Below the pieces are notes generated by a model. It was not told the origin of the DNA, did not search any database, and saw only the letters and a program-made list of their open reading frames with translations. A program made the position numbers and the translations under genes. Positions 10,602-18,054 of a DNA stretch of 64,000 nt are shown here, piece by piece. This DNA is from Arcobacter defluvii (GTDB lineage Bacteria; Campylobacterota; Campylobacteria; Campylobacterales; Arcobacteraceae): positions 2,957,241-3,021,240 of the forward strand of contig NZ_CP053835.1 in the NCBI RefSeq assembly GCF_013201725.1, read 5' to 3'. Position 1 is the first letter of the stretch. Every line of letters begins with the position of its first letter.

Positions 10602-10955
10602 ATGAAAAAAATCATTTTAGCAACAGCTTTATCAATTTCAGCACTTTTAGCTTTTGATATTGGTGGGGCATTAAAAAATGCTGGTACAGCTACTGGAACT
10701 GCTGCATTAAATGGAGATACTGATGTAAAATCTCTTTCAAAAACAGCTGCTGAATCAGCTGGATTAACATCAGAAGCTTTAGGTGAAAAACTAGCAACTG
10801 CTGTAAAATCAAATAATACTGCTGTTTCTTCTATGGATAAAGCAAAAGAGTTATGTTCTCAAGCTTCACAAATTCAATCTTTTGCAAATATTAGCAGTGA
10901 TATTGTTAAAAAAGCTATCACTGTTTGTACAGAAAAAGTTTTAGAAACTAAATAA
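10602..10955 (+). CDS. Small exported protein of unknown function, 117 aa
   Basis: A signal peptide (MKKIILATALSISALLAF) precedes a mature chain of about 100 residues rich in Ala, Ser, Thr and Lys. Two cysteines (in KELCSQ and TVCTEK) could form a disulfide in the periplasm. No family recognised. RBS AAGGA precedes the ATG. The TACAAT at about 10569 is a possible -10 of its own promoter, and a long hairpin follows the stop, so it is probably a monocistronic, separately expressed gene. Confidence 0.7.
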   Translation: MKKIILATALSISALLAFDIGGALKNAGTATGTAALNGDTDVKSLSKTAAESAGLTSEALGEKLATAVKSNNTAVSSMDKAKELCSQASQIQSFANISSDIVKKAITVCTEKVLETK

Positions 10956-10958
10956 TTA

Positions 10959-11000
10959 TTTATAAAAAGAGGAAAGATTTATATTTTCTCTTTTTATAAA
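10959..11000 (+). terminator. Long AT-rich hairpin after the small exported protein gene
   Basis: Perfect 13-bp arms TTTATAAAAAGAG and CTCTTTTTATAAA enclose a loop of 16 nt that can pair further. It sits 4 nt after the stop codon. There is no clean U-run after the stem, so termination strength is uncertain. Confidence 0.55.
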
Positions 11001-11017
11001 AATCTCAAATACTTCAC

Positions 11018-11209
11018 ATGAATATCGAATATAAATTTCTACAAAAAGCAATCAATGATAAAAATTATATTAGTTTTAGTTATGAAAATAAAAGTTATAA
11101 AAATATCAAACCTCTAAAACTAGATAATGAGAATAGACTTTATAGTGATAAAGGTGTTTTTGAGTTTGAAAAGATTAAAAAGTTGGTGGTTTTGAGGGAG
11201 AAGTTTTAA
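11018..11209 (+). CDS. Small protein, 63 aa, possibly WYL-like fragment
   Basis: No firm family assignment. The central stretch (NYISFSYENKSYKNIKPLKL) resembles the opening strands of WYL-type ligand-binding domains, where a short F-x-Y strand is followed by a basic turn and a 'P-L-x-L' strand; this is a weak visual impression. A plausible ATG exists but the ribosome site is poor. It lies just before the restriction-modification genes on the same strand. It may be a stand-alone small protein or a remnant. Confidence 0.5.
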   Translation: MNIEYKFLQKAINDKNYISFSYENKSYKNIKPLKLDNENRLYSDKGVFEFEKIKKLVVLREKF

Positions 11210-11268
11210 AAAGTTATTTTAAATTATTTATTATATACTTTTACACAAATATGAATGAGGTAAGAAAT

Positions 11269-11991
11269 ATGATAAACAAAGAAGAGATACTTCAAAATGC
11301 CAAATTATGGTTTAAAGAATCAATTGCAAAGCAACATATCAAGAATACTAAAAAACTTTCAAATATAAAAAAATTCCAAATTAACCCTTTTTTAATCACT
11401 TATCTTTCAAATTTCTTAGAAGGTAATAACGAACCTATTAGTATCGCAAAAGCTTTAATTCTTCCAAAAGTTTTAGGAACATCAATAAATACATCTTTTG
11501 GTACTCAAATACAAAAATTTACATCAAATGTTCTTTCATCTTTTGCAAGTACAACAAGTGGAATTGATATAGAATTTATTGATCAAATTGATGGTGAAAA
11601 AAAATATTGCCAACTAAAATCTGGTCCAAATACAATAAATAAAGATGATGTTGAAACTATTGCAGGGCATTTTAAGAATATTATAAATTTAGGAAAAACA
11701 AATAATCTAAAACTTGGTTTTCATAACTTGATTGTAGGTGTAATCTATGGTGAGAAAGAAGAATTAAGTTCCCACTATAAAAGAATTTCTAAAGATTACA
11801 ATTATGAAGTAATAGTTGGTGAAGATTTTTGGCATAGATTAACAGGAGATAAAGATTTTTATTCTGATTTGATTAAATCAATTGCTGAAGTAGCTGTTGA
11901 AGCAAATTTTAAAAATGAACTTAATGAGATTATAATTGAGCTATCAAAATCTGATTATATTCAAGAACTATCTAAAGAATTAAATTCATAA
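11269..11991 (+). CDS. Type II restriction endonuclease, Eco47II/Sau96I-like
   Basis: Probable restriction enzyme of the RE_Eco47II family, whose members cut GGNCC or GGWCC. The ATG at 11269 is chosen because GAGG lies 8 nt upstream; the ATG at 11251 is also in frame. At about 95-125 the chain shows SGIDIEFIDQ followed by KKYCQLKSGP, which fits the D...(E/Q)xK pattern of PD-(D/E)xK nucleases. Length 240 aa is normal for the family. The next gene is a C5-cytosine methyltransferase, which supports the R-M assignment. The exact target cannot be read from sequence. Confidence 0.82.
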   Translation: MINKEEILQNAKLWFKESIAKQHIKNTKKLSNIKKFQINPFLITYLSNFLEGNNEPISIAKALILPKVLGTSINTSFGTQIQKFTSNVLSSFASTTSGIDIEFIDQIDGEKKYCQLKSGPNTINKDDVETIAGHFKNIINLGKTNNLKLGFHNLIVGVIYGEKEELSSHYKRISKDYNYEVIVGEDFWHRLTGDKDFYSDLIKSIAEVAVEANFKNELNEIIIELSKSDYIQELSKELNS

Positions 11992-12013
11992 AATATTGCA
12001 ATATGCAATATTT
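11991..12013. repeat. Inverted repeat between restriction and methyltransferase genes
   Basis: Perfect 9-bp arms AAATATTGC / GCAATATTT are separated by AATAT, starting on the last base of the endonuclease stop codon and 84 bp before the methyltransferase ATG. It is either a weak hairpin attenuating read-through or an operator for the HTH domain fused to the methyltransferase. Confidence 0.5.
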
Positions 12014-12059
12014 CTTATGTTTTATCAAAATATATTCTATAATTTAAAATACATTTTAG

Positions 12060-12065
12060 TATAAT
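12060..12065 (+). promoter_or_regulatory. Putative -10 element of the methyltransferase gene
   Basis: TATAAT lies 31 bp before the methyltransferase ATG in the context TTTAGTATAATAA. Promoters of Campylobacterota usually have a strong -10 with no clear -35, as here. This would let the methyltransferase be made separately from the nuclease. Confidence 0.5.
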
Positions 12066-12096
12066 AACCATGTTTAATGTTGTATAAGGTGGGTAT

Positions 12097-13332
12097 ATGA
12101 ATCAACGCATTTTTTCACTTAGTGAAACTGCTGAAATTTTAAATGTAGATAAAGAAACGCTAAGAAGATGGGATAATCTAGGGAAATTAAAAAGTATTAG
12201 AAATCCAATAAATAATTATAGAGAATATAGAAAAGAGGATATTGTACTTTTTGAAAAAGGAAAGATATATTTTAATGAAAAACCTTCTTCTATTATCAAT
12301 ACAAAAAAGATTTATAAAAGTATAGAATTATTTGCAGGTGCTGGTGGTTTAGCTCTAGGACTTGAAAAAGCGGGTATAGAACACATACTTTTAAATGAAA
12401 TAGATAAATATGCTGTACAAACTTTAAAACGAAATAGACCTCATTGGAAAATTGAACATAGTGATGTTTCAAAAATAGATTTTACTCCTTATAAAAATAA
12501 AATAGATTTATTAACAGGTGGTTTTCCTTGTCAAGCTTTTAGTTATGCTGGAAAGAAATTAGGATTTGAAGATACAAGAGGAACACTATTCTTTGAATTT
12601 GCTAGAGCTTTAAAAGAGACAAATGCACCTGTATTTTTAGCAGAAAATGTTAGAGGATTATTAAGCCATGAAAAAGGTAAAACGCTTGAGATCATGATTA
12701 ATGTTTTAAATGAACTTGGTTATCACGTATTTAAACCACAAGTTCTAAAAGCCATCTATTACAAAGTCCCTCAAAAAAGAGAAAGATTAATCATTGTAGG
12801 CATAAAAAAAGAATTTATGGGAAAAATAAATTATTCATATCCTGAACCAAATGAAAAAATATATACTCTAAAAGATGCCCTAAAAAAAGGAGAACTTTTT
12901 GATAAAGATGTTCCAAAATCATCAGGTCAAAAGTACCCAAAAAGAAAAAAGGAAATTTTATCTTTAGTACCTGCTGGTGAATATTGGAGAAGTCTTCCTC
13001 TTGAAATACAAAAAGAATATATGCAAAAAAGTTTTTATTTAGGAGGAGGAAAAACTGGAATGGCTAGAAGAATAAGTTGGGATGAACCATGTTTAACACT
13101 AACTTGCTCTCCAGCTCAAAAACAAACTGAAAGATGCCATCCAGAGGAAACAAGACCTTTTGAAATTAGAGAATACGCAAGAATACAGACTTTTCCTGAT
13201 GATTGGATATTTGAGGGTTCTCAAAGTCAACAATATAAACAAATAGGAAATGCTGTTCCTGTTAATCTTGCGGAAGCGATTGGTTACTCTATCATAAATT
13301 TATTAAATGATATAAATTTAATTAAAAAATAA
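12097..13332 (+). CDS. C5-cytosine DNA methyltransferase with N-terminal MerR-like HTH
   Basis: Modification enzyme of the R-M pair, methylating cytosine at C5. Residues 1-58 form a MerR/excisionase-type helix-turn-helix (SLSETAEILNVDKETLRRWD, then YREYRKEDI). From about 70 the Dcm motifs follow in order: I (ELFAGAGGLALGLEKAG), IV with catalytic Cys145 in GGFPCQAFS, VI (ENVRGLL), VIII (QKRERLIIVG) and X (QIGNAVPVNLAEAIG). Length is 411 aa. RBS AAGGTGG is strong. A DNA-binding domain fused to a methyltransferase suggests self-regulation of the pair, as known for some type II systems, although those usually use a different HTH class. Confidence 0.92.
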   Translation: MNQRIFSLSETAEILNVDKETLRRWDNLGKLKSIRNPINNYREYRKEDIVLFEKGKIYFNEKPSSIINTKKIYKSIELFAGAGGLALGLEKAGIEHILLNEIDKYAVQTLKRNRPHWKIEHSDVSKIDFTPYKNKIDLLTGGFPCQAFSYAGKKLGFEDTRGTLFFEFARALKETNAPVFLAENVRGLLSHEKGKTLEIMINVLNELGYHVFKPQVLKAIYYKVPQKRERLIIVGIKKEFMGKINYSYPEPNEKIYTLKDALKKGELFDKDVPKSSGQKYPKRKKEILSLVPAGEYWRSLPLEIQKEYMQKSFYLGGGKTGMARRISWDEPCLTLTCSPAQKQTERCHPEETRPFEIREYARIQTFPDDWIFEGSQSQQYKQIGNAVPVNLAEAIGYSIINLLNDINLIKK

Positions 13333-13339
13333 TTAAAAG

Positions 13340-14578
13340 TTATTGGAAATTTATTTTTCCAAAACTCTTCCCAACCAAATACCCACTCGCCCAAGCAAAA
13401 TGAAGATTAAAACCTCCCCTATTCCCAACTATATCTAAAACCTCTCCAGCAAAATAGAGATTTTTCACTAACTTACTCTCATAAGTTTTGTTATCAACTT
13501 CGATAGTTCTCACTCCTCCACCACTTGCTTCTGCATGACCAAAACCTTGAGTATCTATGATTTTCATTTTCCAAGAATTTAGTTGATAGGCTATTGCTTT
13601 TATCTGTTTTGCATTTATTTCATTTGCTTTTGTATCAAGACTGATTTTACAAATATCAAGTAACACAGGAGCTATTTTATTTGAAACCATTCCAGTTAAG
13701 ATATCTACAACTTTTTGAGTTGGTACAGTTTTTAACAAACTTTGTATTTGGTCGGCTAAGTCATTTTTATTGATTTTTGGGAAGAAGTTTATTGCTATTT
13801 TCACATCTTGATATGAGCTTAGATTTAAAACAGCAAGTTGTGAGATATCAAGTATTGCAAAACCTGAAACTCCATAACTTGTAAAAAGTACATCTCCAAA
13901 TATCTCTTGCTCTAAATTATTGTTTACAAATAGACTTACTAAACACTCTTTTTTTACCCCTTGAAGTTTTCCATTGTAGTTATTATCAGTTTGAAGTCCC
14001 ACAAGTGAAGGATAAGTTGGATTATATGTGTGTCCAAATTTTGAAGCAAAGTCCAAACCACTTTCATTAGCGTTTAGTTGGGGAGCTGCACCTAAACCAT
14101 TTGAGATTAGAACTTTGTCATAGTTTTTATATTCAAATTCAGCTGTTTTTACTACAAATTTATCTTCAATTTTTTCTATATCTTTTATGAAATGTTCTAA
14201 ATATAGTTTTATATCCAACTCTTTTAAAGCAAGCTCCAAAAGATTTGTTACAGATTTTGCTTCATTTGAAAGAGGATAAACTTTTCCACTCTCTTTAATA
14301 TCTAGTAAAAGTCCGATACTTTTACAAAACTTTTCAAAAGCTTTGAAATCAAACTCTTTTAAAGCAAAATTTACAAACTCGGGATTTTCTCCAATATAGT
14401 TTTTTGAAGTTATCTTGCTATTTGAGATATTGCATCTTCCATTTCCTGAAGCTAAGATTTTTTTTCCAATACCTTTATTTGCATCAAACATATCTATTTG
14501 TAAATTTTTATTTAATCTTTTAGCTGTAATTGCAGCCATAATTCCAGCTGCTCCACAGCCAATAATCGCTATTTTCAA
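13340..14578 (-). CDS. NAD(P)/FAD-dependent oxidoreductase, HI0933/YhiN (BaiN) family
   Basis: Flavoprotein of about the usual 400-aa length (412 aa). An N-terminal dinucleotide-binding motif IIGCGAAGIMAA is followed by the family signature GKKILASGNGRCNISN near 45-60 and a C-terminal FAD-binding segment YFAGEVLDIVGNRGGFN. Physiological substrate is not established for most members. It converges on the methyltransferase gene with an 8-bp gap and is transcribed alone. Confidence 0.88.
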   Translation of the reverse strand: MKIAIIGCGAAGIMAAITAKRLNKNLQIDMFDANKGIGKKILASGNGRCNISNSKITSKNYIGENPEFVNFALKEFDFKAFEKFCKSIGLLLDIKESGKVYPLSNEAKSVTNLLELALKELDIKLYLEHFIKDIEKIEDKFVVKTAEFEYKNYDKVLISNGLGAAPQLNANESGLDFASKFGHTYNPTYPSLVGLQTDNNYNGKLQGVKKECLVSLFVNNNLEQEIFGDVLFTSYGVSGFAILDISQLAVLNLSSYQDVKIAINFFPKINKNDLADQIQSLLKTVPTQKVVDILTGMVSNKIAPVLLDICKISLDTKANEINAKQIKAIAYQLNSWKMKIIDTQGFGHAEASGGGVRTIEVDNKTYESKLVKNLYFAGEVLDIVGNRGGFNLHFAWASGYLVGKSFGKINFQ

Positions 14579-14688
14579 TACTATTTCCTAAATCATTTTT
14601 TTGATTATAGCCAATGAACTCTTTTAGACTCTTTCAAAATATGAGGAACGTTATTTGCATTACTTCTCCCATAAATAAAGGATAGTTT

Positions 14689-15690
14689 ATGAATCCACAA
14701 AAAATAAAACGTTCAGTTGAACACTTATGTGAGCGAAAAGTACCTATATTTTTATGGGGACCTCCAGGTATTGGAAAATCATCAATAATCTCTCAAATAG
14801 CACGTGAAAAAGGCATAGCTTGTATAGATTTAAGACTTTCTTTACTTGACCCAACAGACTTAAGGGGTATTCCATTTTTTGACTCTTCTAATCAAACAGC
14901 TATTTGGGCTCCTGCTTCATTTTTACCTGATGGTAGTATCAAAGAGGGAATTTTATTTTTAGATGAGCTTAATACTGCTGCTCCTATGGTTCAAGCTTCT
15001 GCTTATCAACTTATCTTAGATAGAAAAATTGGAGAATACAAACTTCCAGACGGTTGGGCGATAGTTGCTGCTGGAAATAGAGAAAGTGACAAAGGTGTAG
15101 TTTTTAGAATGGCTGCACCACTTGCAAATAGATTTATTCACCTTGATATGGAAGTAAATGTTGATGATTGGAAAAGTTGGGCAAGAGTCGCAAATATAGA
15201 TTTATCAATAATCTCATTTATCTCATATAGACCTGATGCACTATTTACTTTCAACACTAATAGTGATTCAAAAGCCTTTGCGACTCCCCGAACTTGGGCT
15301 TATGTAAATGAGATTTTACTATCAACACCTGAAGATGACCTACTTATGCCACTTATTAGTGGAGCAATTGGTGAAGAGTTAGCTGCTTCATTTTTAGGCT
15401 TTAAATCTGTAGTTAAAGATTTACCAGATATGAACGCAATTTTTGAAGGAACTACAACTGAAACTCCAACTGATACTTCTGCTTTACATATTTTATGTAC
15501 TGCTTTAACTTTAAAAGTAAATGATGAAACAAGAACAAAAGAGTTAGACAATCTTGTAACTTACTCTTTAAATCTTCCAGGAGAGTTTGCAGTTATGATT
15601 ATCCAAGATTTAAGACAAAGAAATATTGAACTAGATTATCTAAAATCTTGGCCTTTATGGATGAAAAAATTTAACTCTTTGCTTAGATAA
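14689..15690 (+). CDS. MoxR-type AAA+ ATPase
   Basis: ATPase of the MoxR/dynein-related group, 333 aa. Walker A is GPPGIGKSS near 23-31, Walker B is ILFLDELN near 88-95, and sensor 1 lies in VAAGNRE near 126. It is followed after 3 nt by a VWA-domain gene; MoxR ATPases commonly act with VWA partners as chaperones that insert metal or remodel a client. The client is not evident here. RBS AAAGGA precedes the ATG. Confidence 0.9.
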   Translation: MNPQKIKRSVEHLCERKVPIFLWGPPGIGKSSIISQIAREKGIACIDLRLSLLDPTDLRGIPFFDSSNQTAIWAPASFLPDGSIKEGILFLDELNTAAPMVQASAYQLILDRKIGEYKLPDGWAIVAAGNRESDKGVVFRMAAPLANRFIHLDMEVNVDDWKSWARVANIDLSIISFISYRPDALFTFNTNSDSKAFATPRTWAYVNEILLSTPEDDLLMPLISGAIGEELAASFLGFKSVVKDLPDMNAIFEGTTTETPTDTSALHILCTALTLKVNDETRTKELDNLVTYSLNLPGEFAVMIIQDLRQRNIELDYLKSWPLWMKKFNSLLR

Positions 15691-15693
15691 ATT

Positions 15694-16824
15694 ATGAGCG
15701 CAGATATTTTACTAATAAAAGCAAAAAGCCAACTAACTACCAAACATCCATATTTTGGTATGTTAGCTTCAAGACTAAAACACGAAGAAAATGAAAGCAT
15801 AAAAGCATATGCAAGTAATGGAAAACGATTTTTATATAATCCTTCTTTTGTGGAGAGTTGTAGTATTGAAGAGTTGTCTTTTGTTTTAACTAACTGCGTT
15901 ATGCATCATATTTTATCTCACCAACAAAGAAAACTAAAAAGAAAAGGTTTTCTTTGGCAACTTGCAACTGATTTTGCAATCAATAATCTCCTTTTTAAAA
16001 ATGGAGTAAAAATCCCAAAAGGTGCAAATTTTGATAAAAAATACAAAAATATGTACGCTGAAGAGATTTATGAAGAGCTAAAAAAAGAGAGAATTGAAGC
16101 TGGACTTGATGCTTATGAAGAAGATCTCAATGAAAAAGAGCAAGAACAAAATGATGAAAATAAATTTACTAAAGTAAAAAACATAGAAGAAAATCTTGAT
16201 GAACGAGATGAAGAACAGTGGGAATATGCTTCAACTTTGGCAAAAGAGGTAGCTATACGAAAATCTCTTATGCCTTTGGGATTTGAAAGATTAGCAAAAA
16301 AAGTTGAAGCAAAAAATATCGATTGGAAATTTGAACTATACAATGCTATCAATCGGCATATGAGAAATAATTACGCTTTTATGCCACCAAATAAAAAACA
16401 TCTATATCGAGGTTTTGCTTTGCCATCACTAACAAGTGATACTTTAAGTCTTATAGTTGCTATTGATACATCTGGTTCAATTCAAGAGGAGATTTTAGCA
16501 GCTTTTGTTGAAGAGTTTAAAACTATCATGCAAAACTTTCCAGCAGTAAATATAGAACTTCTAATAGCTGATGCAAAAATACAAGGTCACTATAGTTTTA
16601 AAAATGCTCAAGATATTGATTTTGTTCTAAAAGGTGGTGGAGGAACTGACTATCGTCCAGTATTTGACTACATAGATGCAAATTTTCCAATGAGTAGTAT
16701 GCTTTTATATTTTACTGATGGAGATGGAATTTTTCCAAGAATTCCACCCTCATATGAAGTGCTTTGGGCACTTTCAAATAGAAAAGATAGAATTCCTTTT
16801 GGAAGGTCAATTGTGATTTTTTAG
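15694..16824 (+). CDS. VWA-like protein with DUF2201-type metallopeptidase-like N-domain
   Basis: Partner of the MoxR ATPase upstream. The N-terminal half resembles the DUF2201 putative metallopeptidase domain: a helix with VMHHILSHQQR near 70 and WQLATDFAINN near 95. The expected HExxH is not exact; the sequence reads HxxxH with no glutamate at the second position, so peptidase activity is doubtful. A charged linker rich in Glu spans about 130-175. The C-terminal VWA-like domain has the MIDAS motif DTSGS near 259 and FTDGDG. Length 376 aa. Confidence 0.82.
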   Translation: MSADILLIKAKSQLTTKHPYFGMLASRLKHEENESIKAYASNGKRFLYNPSFVESCSIEELSFVLTNCVMHHILSHQQRKLKRKGFLWQLATDFAINNLLFKNGVKIPKGANFDKKYKNMYAEEIYEELKKERIEAGLDAYEEDLNEKEQEQNDENKFTKVKNIEENLDERDEEQWEYASTLAKEVAIRKSLMPLGFERLAKKVEAKNIDWKFELYNAINRHMRNNYAFMPPNKKHLYRGFALPSLTSDTLSLIVAIDTSGSIQEEILAAFVEEFKTIMQNFPAVNIELLIADAKIQGHYSFKNAQDIDFVLKGGGGTDYRPVFDYIDANFPMSSMLLYFTDGDGIFPRIPPSYEVLWALSNRKDRIPFGRSIVIF

Positions 16825-16831
16825 TTAGAAA

Positions 16832-17512
16832 CTAATCTTCTATATTTTCTTGAATAATTATTTTCATACTTGGAAACTCAAAAGCACACAACCTTGGATT
16901 TGGCATTTTATCTTTTGCATAACAGCCTAAATCAATATTTGCATTATACTCATTTAGATAAACTTCATCTAAAATCGTGTGTCCATAAACATTGAAAATT
17001 TCACTATTGTTACAATGTCTATTTCTACTCCATAGAACTTGGGTTTCAAACTGCTCTTTATCTTCTTCATTTATTGAATCTTTCAAATTCCAGGCTTTTC
17101 CAACACTTGAGTGACTAATCACCAAATATCTTCCATTTTCATCTTGGATATTTTTGTACTCAATATATAAAGGTAGTGTTTTTAAAAAATTTACATCTTC
17201 AATCATATCTTCTTTGTTTTGATAATTTTTGATAGTGCTCATTGCACCACCTTTTTCAATCCATCTTCTTAATATTGAATTTTCATTATTTGTATTTATA
17301 TGTTCAAATGAATCTATCATCATTTTTTCATGATTTCCCAAAATACAATCGTAATGATTATTTCTTATAAACTCTATAACATCTCTAGAATTTTTTCCTC
17401 TATCAATCAAATCTCCAACAAAAGCGATTTTAGCATTTTTATTTGGTAATTTATCAATCAATGCCAATAAAGTTTTATAACAACCATGAACATCACCAAT
17501 AATATAAATCAA
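16832..17512 (-). CDS. Calcineurin-like metallophosphoesterase (ApaH/PrpE-like)
   Basis: Ser/Thr phosphatase or dinucleoside polyphosphate hydrolase of the PPP-like group. Metal-binding motifs are in order: GDVHGCY, FVGDLIDRGKNS and LGNHEKM, with later His residues in VISHSSVG and VYGHT. I choose the TTG at 17512 because AAGGAAG precedes it and it lies just after the stop of the cupin gene; an ATG 36 bp further upstream would overlap that gene. The product is then 226 aa starting MIYIIGDVHG. It is in tandem with the cupin gene; substrate unknown. Confidence 0.85.
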   Translation of the reverse strand: MIYIIGDVHGCYKTLLALIDKLPNKNAKIAFVGDLIDRGKNSRDVIEFIRNNHYDCILGNHEKMMIDSFEHINTNNENSILRRWIEKGGAMSTIKNYQNKEDMIEDVNFLKTLPLYIEYKNIQDENGRYLVISHSSVGKAWNLKDSINEEDKEQFETQVLWSRNRHCNNSEIFNVYGHTILDEVYLNEYNANIDLGCYAKDKMPNPRLCAFEFPSMKIIIQENIED

Positions 17513-17526
17513 TTTTTCTTCCTTTT

Positions 17527-17841
17527 TTAATAAAAAACTGTAAACCAAATAGTTGGCTCTGTTTGGCTTGTAAATTTTACTCTATGTTTTTGCATAGCTT
17601 TTATATTTAAACAATCACCTTTTTTTAACTCAACTTCAAAATCACCAAATTCAAGTATAGCAAAACCCTCAAGAAGTAAAATATATTCACTTTGTTCTTG
17701 CTCATACCAAAAATTTTCAGGTGAATTTTGACCATTTGAAACAATCTTTTCTATTTTTATCTTCTCATTTTTAAAAATTTCAAAAAATTTTTCTTCACTT
17801 TTATCTATTGGAATTTCATCAAAGATATTATATTTTTTCAT
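17527..17841 (-). CDS. Cupin-domain protein, 104 aa
   Basis: Small single-domain cupin. A conserved beta-barrel core is visible as EYILLLEGFAILEFGD followed by LKKGDCLNIKAMQKHRV; typical members bind a metal through His/Glu residues. The N-terminal 40 residues are helical and charged. It is first in a two-gene minus-strand unit with the phosphoesterase and divergent from metY. Function not known. Confidence 0.82.
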   Translation of the reverse strand: MKKYNIFDEIPIDKSEEKFFEIFKNEKIKIEKIVSNGQNSPENFWYEQEQSEYILLLEGFAILEFGDFEVELKKGDCLNIKAMQKHRVKFTSQTEPTIWFTVFY

Positions 17842-17909
17842 ATTTATTTTGACCTAAAATATTGATTTTTTGGTATTTTACCCAAATTCATATTATGATG
17901 TGATATAAT

Positions 17910-17928
17910 CTTGATTGATTTAATCAAG
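17910..17928. repeat. TTGATT inverted repeat in the cupin/metY divergent region
   Basis: Arms CTTGATT / AATCAAG are separated by GATTT. Related TTGATTAAA elements recur at 17968-17978 and 18025-18036, on both sides of the metY promoter. The group is a candidate operator set, perhaps for the Rrf2 regulator encoded after metY. Confidence 0.5.
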
Positions 17929-17967
17929 TTATATAAACACACCTTATTTAAAGGTAATTATATTAAA

Positions 17968-17978
17968 TTTGATTAAAC
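17968..17978 (+). promoter_or_regulatory. Operator-like element TTTGATTAAAC upstream of the metY -35
   Basis: This copy of the TTGATTAAA motif lies 3 bp before the metY -35 hexamer. Its partner is at 18025-18036, downstream of the -10. Bracketing of a promoter by two direct copies is a common repressor arrangement. Confidence 0.45.
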
Positions 17979-17981
17979 TAC

Positions 17982-18010
17982 TTGACTTTATAAAAAAAAT
18001 TGTCTATAAT
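17982..18010 (+). promoter_or_regulatory. Sigma-70 type promoter of metY and the sulfur genes
   Basis: TTGACT (17982-17987) and TATAAT (18005-18010) are separated by exactly 17 bp, 45 bp before the metY ATG. This is an unusually complete promoter for this phylum, where -35 boxes are generally weak. Confidence 0.7.
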
Positions 18011-18024
18011 TTCAACATATTTAA

Positions 18025-18036
18025 AGTTGATTAAAT
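18025..18036 (+). promoter_or_regulatory. Operator-like element AGTTGATTAAAT in the metY leader
   Basis: This is the second direct copy of the TTGATTAAA motif, just downstream of the predicted transcription start and 19 bp before the metY ATG. A protein bound here would block initiation. Confidence 0.45.
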
Positions 18037-18054
18037 TAAAAAGGATTAACATAC

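Noticed and set aside
11269..13332. Depletion of GGNCC/GGWCC sites as evidence for the R-M specificity
   Set aside because: Several GGWCC sites are visible in the window (for example in the 29230 region), and no reliable expected number could be computed by eye.
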